Assembly: GCA_011042755.1 (NCBI GenBank)
Contig: DRBY01000088.1
Span: forward strand, 1-7,057
DNA length: 7,057 bases
Direction: 5' to 3'
Source of the DNA: Thermoproteota archaeon
Lineage (GTDB): Archaea > Thermoproteota > Korarchaeia > Korarchaeales > Korarchaeaceae
Positions within the stretch are counted from its first letter, which is position 1, and each line of letters begins with the position of its first letter. The translations under genes were made by a program, and so were the position numbers. Shown in pieces: positions 1 through 6,837 of the stretch. The notes beneath the pieces were generated by a model. The model ran no database searches. It worked only from the letters and a program-made list of their open reading frames with translations, and was not told the DNA's origin.

Positions 1-1160
1 GCGGATGCATACGTCGGGAGGTCAACCTCCTCTCCTACATCAAATGGCCCATACCACTCACCCTTAATGGTAAACCTCGGTACTGGCGCCGTCACCCTGA
101 CCCTGAGCGGATCTTCTCCAAGCCCCACCGCATCTCTCAAAGGCGAGAAGTGCTTGAGCTCTTCCGGGGACAGGGCCATCGCTCTGAGGCCCGTCTTCCC
201 GTGAAGACTGTTGGGTATTCTGGTTAGCCTGGTAGTGTCGGGCGTCACCATCTCGTCGACCTTCACAGCCTCTCTCGAGACGTACTCTGCTGCCAACTCC
301 CTAAGGGCCTTGATCAACCTCTTGTCTGGGTTTAGCAGCGGTACACCATCTCTCAGAGATTTGACCAGCTCTTCGCCGCGCCTCAAGATGCTCTTGTGTA
401 TGGACCCGTCAATCCATTGTGGAGGGGTTCCCTCAATGACCTCGAGCAGGAACTTGGCTACCCTCCCCCTCCACCCGCCCTCATCGGCTGTTGGAGTGAA
501 CAAAGCCGCTCCCTTTTCTTTGAAGATCTCTCTAGGGTCGAAAGACCTCCCCGTCACATGAGAGACCAGCTCCCTCCTCTCGTCCTTGCCGAGATTGAGG
601 ACCCCTTCGCTTAGAACCCGTATGTGATAGCCCCTGTGGCCGGTGTAGTAGACCATGATCTCCTCCTCGGGAACGCCTAGATCATCAAGCATCATTCTCA
701 GCAACCTGACGGCTTCTCTCTTGGCAGCCTCTAGGCAGGTCTCAGAGATCCAGTCGAGACTCTCTAGCTCGCTAGATCCGCACCTTGGGCAGGAGTTGGG
801 GGCTCTCCCTCTCCCAGAGTTACCGCATGACTTGCATCTCCACACTAGGCCCTCCTCGCACTCAGGTACGCCTAGGTGATCTGCGTCGATGTCGAAGAGG
901 AGTTCTGCCCCCGTCAGGCCTTTCTCGCTCATGGACCTGGCTGAGGGTTTCTCGTATAGACCTACCGAGTAGTAGGCGTGCCTTGGGGCCTCCCTTATCA
1001 ACAGCCCCCTCAGGGACTGCAGCCTGTCCACGGACAGGTGCCTTGACACCACGCCGTCGAATGAAACCAGCATTACCTCTCTTCTCTCAATCTTGGGAAC
1101 GAAGATGAGCGGGGCTCGGAGTGTGTAGTACTCCCTGAATGCTTCTCGGAGCTTGTTCAA
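1..1160 (-). CDS. priS: DNA primase catalytic small subunit PriS (3' end cut by window)
   Basis: This is the catalytic subunit of the archaeal/eukaryotic-type primase, which makes RNA or DNA primers together with PriL at the replication fork. I translated 386 codons by hand; the frame is open to the left edge, so only the C-terminus is missing. The catalytic Asp pair lies in LLFDIDAD (D90, D92). A four-cysteine zinc knuckle follows (C109, C112, C124, C127). The signature TGHRGYHIRV (173-182) matches the family SGxRGxH motif. The third catalytic Asp and the conserved His lie in VDEMVTPD...RIPNSLHGKTGL (D302, H320), with the 18-residue spacing I recall for the Pyrococcus enzyme. The start is TTG: an in-frame TAG lies 15 nt upstream, no ATG or GTG lies between, and a strong GGAGGAGGAG precedes it. 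The TTG overlaps the priL stop (TTGA), so translation is probably coupled. The call is very secure. Confidence 0.97.
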   Translation of the reverse strand, partial: MNKLREAFREYYTLRAPLIFVPKIERREVMLVSFDGVVSRHLSVDRLQSLRGLLIREAPRHAYYSVGLYEKPSARSMSEKGLTGAELLFDIDADHLGVPECEEGLVWRCKSCGNSGRGRAPNSCPRCGSSELESLDWISETCLEAAKREAVRLLRMMLDDLGVPEEEIMVYYTGHRGYHIRVLSEGVLNLGKDERRELVSHVTGRSFDPREIFKEKGAALFTPTADEGGWRGRVAKFLLEVIEGTPPQWIDGSIHKSILRRGEELVKSLRDGVPLLNPDKRLIKALRELAAEYVSREAVKVDEMVTPDTTRLTRIPNSLHGKTGLRAMALSPEELKHFSPLRDAVGLGEDPLRVRVTAPVPRFTIKGEWYGPFDVGEEVDLPTYAS

Positions 1161-2110
1161 TCTCTCCTCCTCCTTCTAAAGGACAGGGGGGATTTTACCC
1201 CGCAGTCCTCATCGCAGATCCCCCAGGCCCTCAACGTGGAGCAGTTCGGCGGGAGGTACCCTCTCTTGGCTATGTGCTCCACCTGGTATTTAGTCACCTT
1301 CTCCTTGAAGTCGGGGGCGTTCCTAAAGAGGTCGACTACTTGATCCGGCGTCCACCCGACCTTCAGCAAGTAGGAGGCAAGCGTGAACCTCTCGTGGTGA
1401 GACATGTTCTCCCCCCTCTTCGCCTTAGCAACGAGCTTCTCGATGCAGGGAGGGAACTCTCCCGATCGCCTCCTAGGCACCGCCTTGGCCCTCCTAGACC
1501 CCAGCCTCCCGGCAACGGTTCTGGCTATCTCCTCTAAGGGTGGAGGAAGTTGCCGCACGGTTGAGACTCTGAGAAGCCTTATCCTGAGGAGCTCCTGTAA
1601 CAGCCGAGCTAGCTCCCTTCTGCTGACTCTAACCCAACCGCGTCTCACGTCTCTGTTCGCCAGCCTCCACGTGGGACCTCCTAAGTGCGTCGAAGCCCTC
1701 AGATAACCCGCCACATCTATCCAAACGTGATCTCCGTCTGGCCTGGTGCGAGCCCCCAGCTCGCTAGCGAGCCAAGTGAGCGTTGACAGAGGTTCTTCTC
1801 TAGCCAGATGGTAGAACCTCTTCGACTCGTGCTCAGCAACCAGTCGAAGGAGGAATGGATCGTCTAGCCTAGCACACACCAGCCGCACTATGAGGTAGGT
1901 CGCTATAGCCTCCAGAGGGGTCAGCCCTATATCTTCGAGGTAGAGGCTACCCTCTACAGCTGATAACAGCCTCTTCAGCGCATGCCTCCTAGCTGAAGAT
2001 AAGAGGGGGTCGTAGGCGAGATCCTCCTTCGTTAGGCCCTCTTCCTCTAACAGCTCAGTGGCTGCCGACGTGAACGGGTATTTCGAGATCAGGGCAGGGT
2101 ACAGTTCCAT
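1157..2110 (-). CDS. priL: DNA primase large subunit PriL (4Fe-4S)
   Basis: This is the regulatory, iron-sulfur subunit of the archaeal primase. It has 317 aa, at the short side of the family. The N-terminal helical half opens with a YPF segment (residues 11-13) typical of PriL. The C-terminal domain carries the four cysteines expected to bind a 4Fe-4S cluster: C222 (FPPCIEKL), C290 (YLPPNCSTL), C299 and C303 (GICDEDCG). The HHERF..ASYLLKVGWT stretch (238-254) is also typical of that domain. The cluster domain is known to help bind the initiating nucleotide and the template. The ATG start lies 10 nt after the pcn stop with only a weak ribosome-binding site (GATGTGAG), so reinitiation after pcn is plausible. 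The stop TGA overlaps the priS TTG. The protein ends in five consecutive arginines and an aspartate; the codons of this tail form the priS Shine-Dalgarno. The order priL-priS supports both calls. Confidence 0.95.
   Translation of the reverse strand: MELYPALISKYPFTSAATELLEEEGLTKEDLAYDPLLSSARRHALKRLLSAVEGSLYLEDIGLTPLEAIATYLIVRLVCARLDDPFLLRLVAEHESKRFYHLAREEPLSTLTWLASELGARTRPDGDHVWIDVAGYLRASTHLGGPTWRLANRDVRRGWVRVSRRELARLLQELLRIRLLRVSTVRQLPPPLEEIARTVAGRLGSRRAKAVPRRRSGEFPPCIEKLVAKAKRGENMSHHERFTLASYLLKVGWTPDQVVDLFRNAPDFKEKVTKYQVEHIAKRGYLPPNCSTLRAWGICDEDCGVKSPLSFRRRRRD
1164..1173 (-). promoter_or_regulatory. Shine-Dalgarno sequence of priS inside the end of priL
   Basis: On the minus strand the sequence reads GGAGGAGGAG followed by AGA and the TTG start. 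A GGAGG core can sit 5 or 8 nt from the start depending on register. This strong site decides the otherwise weak TTG start of priS. It lies inside the priL coding sequence, where the same bases encode the run of arginines at the end of PriL. Confidence 0.8.
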
Positions 2111-2120
2111 GACCAGCGGC

Positions 2121-2891
2121 TCACATCCCTGAGACGTTCGCTAGGTAGTATCTCACTCCGGCGTCTGCAAACCCTCCGATGGAGTAGTGGAGCTTGAGAG
2201 GCTTATCGGTAGCCATCTCGAGAGTGACCTCAGCAGATATGTCGGCTGGCTTAATCATCCTCTCGAGGTAGGCCATCCCGTACACGGCCCTGGCTGGCTC
2301 CTCGGCCCACATATCGAGAACCACGGGGTCCGTCTTCTCTATCGTTATCTTGGACTCCTGCCTCTCGCTCCTTGCTCCAAACTCCGCCTTCTCTCCATCT
2401 ATTGAGATCTCGATCTCAGAGGCTACTCCCTTGAGTTCTTTTATCACGTCTGGCAGCCTCTTGCTGTCCATCCTTATTCCGGCGGTGAAGTTCACCTTGA
2501 GGCTGCGGACCTGAAACTCCTCGGGAGGCAGCAGGGCCAGCCTGTGGGTCCTCTTGAAGCCGTTCCGTATCACGATTGTGAGCGAGTCCTTGGTTAGGCG
2601 GAACTCGACTCTGTCGTCAGACTTGACCCTCTTCATTATCTTGACTAACTCCGTGAAGTTCACTCCAAAGAACGACTCTTCCGCAACCTGAATTTCAGAG
2701 AAGAACGATTTCGGGAGGAAGACCTGGACCATCGCTATCTTGGCTGGATCGAGAGCCTGAAGAACAAAGCCCTCCTCTGGGCTGACCTTGAAGGTCGCCT
2801 CTTCTATCATGGCCTCAACGGCCTCAACAATCTTCCTGACAACCTTGCCTTCCTCGAATACGAGGATTACCTCCTCGGCTGATCCGCTCAT
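2121..2891 (-). CDS. pcn: DNA polymerase sliding clamp PCNA
   Basis: This is the ring-shaped processivity factor that tethers polymerase, ligase and nucleases to DNA. It has 256 aa, slightly longer than the usual 245-250. The sequence has the two-domain PCNA layout. Recognisable pieces are EEATFKVSPEEGFVLQALDP (30-49, family pattern EAxFKxxxxGxxxxAMDP), an interdomain connector region around 115-135 (HRLALLPPEEF), ATDKPLKLHY (227-236, family ATDxPLKLxY) and the C-terminal AGVRYYLAN (244-252). The ATG overlaps the stop of the upstream OB gene as ATGA, and a GAGGG purine site lies 6 nt before it, inside that gene. Only one PCNA is visible, so this window cannot say whether the clamp is a homotrimer or one of several paralogues, as in Crenarchaeota. 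A short tail (VSGM) follows the usual end of the fold. Confidence 0.96.
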   Translation of the reverse strand: MSGSAEEVILVFEEGKVVRKIVEAVEAMIEEATFKVSPEEGFVLQALDPAKIAMVQVFLPKSFFSEIQVAEESFFGVNFTELVKIMKRVKSDDRVEFRLTKDSLTIVIRNGFKRTHRLALLPPEEFQVRSLKVNFTAGIRMDSKRLPDVIKELKGVASEIEISIDGEKAEFGARSERQESKITIEKTDPVVLDMWAEEPARAVYGMAYLERMIKPADISAEVTLEMATDKPLKLHYSIGGFADAGVRYYLANVSGM

Positions 2892-3217
2892 TCGTATCCC
2901 TCTCCCACAGTTGTATGAGACTCGCGTGTTTCAATCTCAGCGCTCAATTTTAGGGTTTCCTTGAGGAGATTCAGGTCTATGCCCGGGACGGGGGTGACTG
3001 CGTCAGACTGAATCTCGACCATCTGGCCTACTGAGGCCACGATGCCAACCGCCAGCACTACGTCGCTTGGGTTGAGGGTCTCGGCTTGATCCGTGTAAAC
3101 TCTCGCTCTGCCCGTCCCGTCGTCTATAATCACAAAGTTCTCAACCCTTTGGAGTACGACTCCAATCACCGCTGCTGGCCTACCCTCCTGAAGCCGGCCT
3201 ATAGGGGTTATCTGCAT
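2888..3217 (-). CDS. Small OB-fold protein, putative ssDNA-binding or replication accessory factor
   Basis: I do not recognise this 109-aa protein as a named family. Residues 5-78 look like a single OB-fold: a short strand (IGRL), then AAVIGVVLQRVENFVIIDDGTGRARVYT (15-42), where an xVIIDDGTGxAxV hairpin is typical of RPA32/Stn1/RecG-type OB domains. Next comes SDVVLAVGIVASVGQMVEIQSDAVTPV (51-77), the usual later strands. A predicted helix follows (DLNLLKETLKLSAEI, 81-95), and then a polar tail. There is no zinc motif, signal peptide or membrane segment. It lies 20 nt after DP2 and overlaps pcn by 4 nt (ATGA), so it is almost certainly co-translated with replication proteins. RPA-like single-strand binding, or a scaffold among PolD, PCNA and primase, is inferred from fold and context only. 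A tRNA-type or other nucleic-acid-binding OB role cannot be excluded. That it is a real gene is nearly certain; the OB-fold call is probable. Confidence 0.82.
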   Translation of the reverse strand: MQITPIGRLQEGRPAAVIGVVLQRVENFVIIDDGTGRARVYTDQAETLNPSDVVLAVGIVASVGQMVEIQSDAVTPVPGIDLNLLKETLKLSAEIETRESHTTVGEGYE

Positions 3218-3237
3218 CTCCTCTCAACTCCTCACTC
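3218..3237 (-). promoter_or_regulatory. Purine-rich DP2/OB junction with ribosome-binding sites
   Basis: The 20-nt gap between the DP2 stop (TAG) and the OB-gene ATG reads GAGTGAGGAGTTGAGAGGAG on the minus strand. It is almost all purine and contains two Shine-Dalgarno-like GAGGAG/GAGAGGAG blocks. The distal block, about 10 nt from the ATG, is the better placed. A TTG inside the gap is out of frame with the OB gene, so the ATG is preferred. Confidence 0.6.
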
Positions 3238-6200
3238 CTACAGGAAGGCGGCTAACCCGGAGCCTTCTCCCTCCTCTTCTTCCCTCCCCTCCGCGGATAA
3301 AACGACTGGCTCGTCGGATACGAATTCAGAGAGATCTGAATGCTTAGACTCCGTGTTTTCTCCGAGGGAAAAGAGGCTTGCGGCCTCCATCTCCAAGAGC
3401 TCTACCCTCTGTAAGAGATAGCCTCCGAGTCTGTATCTCTTGAGGATCTCCTTTGTGGGCTCTAAGTACTTCACCGCCGATCTCGGATGAATCGTCAGCG
3501 TTATGTTGCCTCCGCAAGCTGGACACCTCCCGAGCAGGGGAGGCCTCCTGAACTTCTTGTTGCACTTTGAACACCTGAACTTCTGGCTCGCATACTTCCT
3601 GAGGTTACCCGCTATATCCCTCAGGAAGTGGGCAGACATGGCTCTGACAAGGGCGTCTTCTGCATCCACTGCCGCGAGCTTCTCCTCCAGCGCTATGTGC
3701 TTGTCAAGCTTCTCAAGCATCGTGTTCAGCCTGCGGTACATGGTCGTGAGGGGTCCTCTCCAGCAGTGGCTGGTGGGGTGAGTGAACCCTATGCTGGGGT
3801 ACCTCTCTCCCGAAGCGTAGGCCGTTCCGACGGTCTGGATCACTGAACCCTCGAGCTCCTGAGGGTGAGCGTACCTGAGGGTGGCCTCGTAGAACTCGCG
3901 AGGGTACCTCCAGACCACCTCGATGTTGTAGCACTCGTCGTCAATGTAGCCCAGGTCGAGCCTTGTAACGAGTATGAGTGGAGCGTCCTCTCTGCCGCCA
4001 GGCTTGTACGGCAGGTAGGACTTGGAGAAGTTGAGGAGGCAGTCCAAGCCGAGCATGAGCGAGTCCTCATCTCCGTCGACGTTCCGCCTCTTTGCCGCGT
4101 GCAGGTAGGGGTGGGCCAGTATCACGTCGGCCTCTGTGAAGCCCACCACCCTAACCGCGTTCGCCACGAACGTGTGGGGTGATATCGTGAACAGTATGTG
4201 GCCCACCAAGTCCTCTGGACTCTCCAGGTTGTAATAGGGTGGCAGGCCGTAGAACCTCATCAGGAGTTCGTCAATGAACTTGGAGACCCTGAACAGGTAC
4301 TCGGCAGCCTTTACGGGGATTATCACGTCCTGCACCTTGAGCTCCAGCAACTGGTCCTCTGAGACCAAGGGCCTGCCAAATGCGTCAGTTTCATATCCCA
4401 GCTCTCTGAGCTTCTCCACAGGCACGCCAACCTCTCTGGGCGTGAAGTGCGTCAGCGCCGCGTTAGTGACGTCAAACCTCACAGTCCCGTCCTTAAAGAC
4501 GAAGAGCTCCTTGGAGGCCCTGAGTATCCCCTTCTCTAACGGCTCTGGGCTCTTCGACTTGCTGGTCAATCCCTGAACGCACTTGACTCCGTCAAGAGGG
4601 AGGCCTCCCCCCAGGCGGTCCACAGCCTCGCCTGCTATCTCCCTGATGTTGAGCTCTGTCGCTCTATATGGAACGGGTTCATCTCTCGGGTGATCTGGGC
4701 ATTTCTGGCCCTCTCTGAGCCTCCTACCGCACCTGGGGCAGAACGGCTGGGGTTGCGTCCGAACCCCGCACTCAGGGCACAAGTAGTGGACGGTCTCTCG
4801 CCCGCACTTGGGGCATCGCCTCAAGGCCACCTCGACGGAGGCCCTCCCCCGCTGCAGGGCCGTCTTCAGCGAACGGGACATCCCCTTCTGCCTTCCTATC
4901 GGAAACAGGACATTAACTGGTGGCTTCATCTTCCTCGGCTTCGCCTTCTCTGGCCTGCCCAGCCTCATGCCAACGTAGTACGGCGCCTTTGGCATTATCC
5001 TGAACGGTGAGAGATCATTGACCGCCCTCATTACTTCGTGAGGGCCGTACTGTGAGAGATCGGGCAGATCTTCCTTTGCGAGTAGTGTTGCCTGCAGGGC
5101 CTTTGCGTCGTCTCCAGATACGATAATGAGGTCCTCCTCAACCCTGTGGGGAACGCCCAGCCTTTCAAGCACCTCTTTTACCCTCTCATCCCACTGGATG
5201 GGTATGAACTTCTCCTTGACCTTAGAATTCCTAAGAGCCTCAAGGAGGACTCTCAAATCGTCGACAGTTATGTCGTGCCAGAAGTAGGTCCACCTCGGGT
5301 GTAGTGGAACTCCTAGAGCCAGACTCAGCTGAGCCGCCGTATCGAAATCTACCCGAACAAATGGGTTCTCCTCGATGTGGAGAGGCAGTCTGTAGCCTTT
5401 CTTGCGAGCCTCCTCAACGATCCACGCGTGCCACCACTCCTCCACCCACGAAGAGGGGAGGAGAATGTGGTTATTCTCTAGAAACTCTCCAAATCCTATT
5501 AGGATATCACCTAAGAACAGAACTCTGTCAACCTGATCTTGAATCGCGCGAGCAGTCTCTACATCCTCGACTCTCACCACAGAGCCGTCTCTCAGCCTCA
5601 CTATGGGCCCCTCGATTGAGTCGACCGGCATCACCACAGCGCTCTTCCCTGGCCTCTCAATTCGCACTTGAGTGCCCACCGCCAAGAACTCGTCCAGTAT
5701 AACCATAGTTGCCGGGTGAACCCCAACGGAGGCGAGCCCTGTGTTCCTAGCATGGCCGTACCTCAGCCTGAATCCTCCAACGGCAGAGGGGTGTGAAAGC
5801 ACGGGTCTCCCGACCACCGAGTCCCTGAGATACTTGTAGGAGGGCTCCACGTAGGGGCAACCGGAGAGAGCTTCCTCATGGTTGGCCTCCTCCTCGGCGT
5901 GTCCTCCAAGCCAAGCCCACCCGCTGTCGTCAAAGCCAACGACCTCCCTGAGCTTTGGGATAATCTTAGCGAGCTTCTTCCTCTTCTGCAGCAGGCAGTC
6001 ATTGAGCACGAGGACTGCACCACCCCTGACCCTGTTGGTCTCAACTGTGGGCAGGTCCCTGTTGGTTGACACTTCGACCTGTTCGGTCGGCGGACCTGTC
6101 ACCTCGACCACGAGGTTCCTAGCGACGAACTTCACTTCTTCTGGGGTAGAGTTGTACTGCAGGTGGACTGCCCTCTTGTAAAGCTCTACCTCCTCGGCGT

Positions 6201-6729
6201 ACCTCTCCACTTCTGCGTCAGTGGGCTTGTATCTGTCTAGACCAAGCTTCTGCCTCACAAAATCTGCTAATACTACGCTCAGCGCTCCCTCGGTTCCGCC
6301 AGCAGTCCTTATTGGGCCGTTGTAGTAGACGGCTAAGTAGCAGCTGCCGTCTCTCGGGTTCACCTTGATCCTCACTGAGTTGATGCCCTCTATGGGCGCG
6401 GAGACCGTCGCGTCGGTCATTATTGCCATGCCGACCCTCACTGCTAGCTCCGCGAGCTCCTCTTGGGTGCCACTCCGTGAGGAAAGGATCTCTTCTGCAA
6501 CCTTAAACGCGATTTCCACTTTACCCAAGCCCTGTCGGAGGTACTTCTCCGTCATCTCCGCGAGATCCGGCCGATTGAAGAGTGCAACAAGACGCTGGGG
6601 TAGGGTGTCTCCCCTAGCAACCTCTACGTTCGGAGACGGATCCAAGCCAACCGATCTAGCTCTCTGGGCGACTTCATAGAGTTCAGCGACCTTCTTCTCG
6701 AGCTCTAAGAAGTAAGCGTCTAGCTCCAT
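3238..6729 (-). CDS. polC: DNA polymerase D (Pol II) large catalytic subunit DP2
   Basis: This is the polymerase subunit of the archaeal replicative PolD, which pairs with the exonuclease subunit DP1 (not in the window). From the chosen ATG it has 1163 aa, a little shorter than Pyrococcus DP2. Conserved stretches in order are: N-terminal ELDAYFLELEKKVAELYEVA, YYNGPIRTAGGTEGALSVV, VETNRVRGGAVLVL, GGFRLRYGHARNTGLASVG, HPATMVILDEFLAVGTQ, and a zinc-finger block C639/C642, C651/C654, C664/C667, C677/H680. The catalytic core is AKRRNVDGDED (D885, D887), followed by FTHPTSHCWRGP and a C-terminal zinc finger C1053/C1056/C1069/C1072. No intein interrupts the catalytic motif. The last residues GSGLAAFL (1156-1163) resemble a PCNA-binding PIP box lacking the Gln, preceded by an acidic linker. 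Start choice: a TTG at 6783 would add 18 residues unlike the family, while the ATG at 6729 begins with MEL as in other DP2s and has GGGGGA just upstream. polD2 is an alternative symbol. Confidence 0.97.
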   Translation of the reverse strand: MELDAYFLELEKKVAELYEVAQRARSVGLDPSPNVEVARGDTLPQRLVALFNRPDLAEMTEKYLRQGLGKVEIAFKVAEEILSSRSGTQEELAELAVRVGMAIMTDATVSAPIEGINSVRIKVNPRDGSCYLAVYYNGPIRTAGGTEGALSVVLADFVRQKLGLDRYKPTDAEVERYAEEVELYKRAVHLQYNSTPEEVKFVARNLVVEVTGPPTEQVEVSTNRDLPTVETNRVRGGAVLVLNDCLLQKRKKLAKIIPKLREVVGFDDSGWAWLGGHAEEEANHEEALSGCPYVEPSYKYLRDSVVGRPVLSHPSAVGGFRLRYGHARNTGLASVGVHPATMVILDEFLAVGTQVRIERPGKSAVVMPVDSIEGPIVRLRDGSVVRVEDVETARAIQDQVDRVLFLGDILIGFGEFLENNHILLPSSWVEEWWHAWIVEEARKKGYRLPLHIEENPFVRVDFDTAAQLSLALGVPLHPRWTYFWHDITVDDLRVLLEALRNSKVKEKFIPIQWDERVKEVLERLGVPHRVEEDLIIVSGDDAKALQATLLAKEDLPDLSQYGPHEVMRAVNDLSPFRIMPKAPYYVGMRLGRPEKAKPRKMKPPVNVLFPIGRQKGMSRSLKTALQRGRASVEVALRRCPKCGRETVHYLCPECGVRTQPQPFCPRCGRRLREGQKCPDHPRDEPVPYRATELNIREIAGEAVDRLGGGLPLDGVKCVQGLTSKSKSPEPLEKGILRASKELFVFKDGTVRFDVTNAALTHFTPREVGVPVEKLRELGYETDAFGRPLVSEDQLLELKVQDVIIPVKAAEYLFRVSKFIDELLMRFYGLPPYYNLESPEDLVGHILFTISPHTFVANAVRVVGFTEADVILAHPYLHAAKRRNVDGDEDSLMLGLDCLLNFSKSYLPYKPGGREDAPLILVTRLDLGYIDDECYNIEVVWRYPREFYEATLRYAHPQELEGSVIQTVGTAYASGERYPSIGFTHPTSHCWRGPLTTMYRRLNTMLEKLDKHIALEEKLAAVDAEDALVRAMSAHFLRDIAGNLRKYASQKFRCSKCNKKFRRPPLLGRCPACGGNITLTIHPRSAVKYLEPTKEILKRYRLGGYLLQRVELLEMEAASLFSLGENTESKHSDLSEFVSDEPVVLSAEGREEEEGEGSGLAAFL

Positions 6730-6837
6730 TCCCCCGCCATAGACACCATTCGATGTTATTAACTGCTCGAAGGCCCTCTTCAAGTCTGGAGCAAGCTTAA
6801 TTCACATTAAAACTAACAACTCTGTGGGTGACCTGAG
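6730..6837. promoter_or_regulatory. Divergent promoter region between polD operon and elf1
   Basis: This 108-nt stretch is the only sizeable non-coding DNA in the window, and it separates the two divergent transcription units. An AT-rich core lies at 6794-6813, in otherwise GC-rich DNA. On the plus strand, CTTAATTC (6796-6803) or ATTAAAAC (6806-6813) could be a TATA box for elf1; the former would put the start near 6824 and leave a short leader containing the Shine-Dalgarno. On the minus strand, GTTTTAAT (6813-6806) would place the DP2 operon start near 6783, while AGTTAATAAC (6764-6755) would give a nearly leaderless transcript beginning at about 6733. These are eye-picked candidates with no experimental support. 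That promoters lie here is close to forced by the divergent layout; the exact boxes are uncertain. Confidence 0.55.
6826..6831 (+). promoter_or_regulatory. Shine-Dalgarno sequence of elf1
   Basis: GGGTGA lies 6 nt before the TTG start of elf1 and matches the GGTGA part of the archaeal Shine-Dalgarno. Its TGA is also an in-frame stop, which rules out a longer N-terminus. This supports the TTG at 6838. Confidence 0.65.

Noticed and set aside
211..1108. Plus-strand open frames at 211-561, 396-614, 655-879 and 785-1108
   Set aside because: All are shadows of priS, whose minus-strand frame carries every primase motif; the plus-strand products are low-complexity Ser/Leu/Pro-rich.
1139..1706. Plus-strand open frames of 132 and 100 codons opposite priL
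   Set aside because: They are antisense to the PriL C-terminal iron-sulfur domain and have no family resemblance.
4000..4150. Possible intein at the DP2 catalytic motif
   Set aside because: The coding sequence runs straight through RRNVDGDED with no insertion and no intein splice motifs; total length fits an intein-free DP2.
3503..5010. Several open frames of 70-110 codons on the plus strand opposite DP2 (for example 3503-3781, 3865-4182, 4690-5010)
   Set aside because: They lie entirely antisense to strongly conserved DP2 coding sequence, show no recognisable domains, and are explained by GC-rich codon usage on the other strand.
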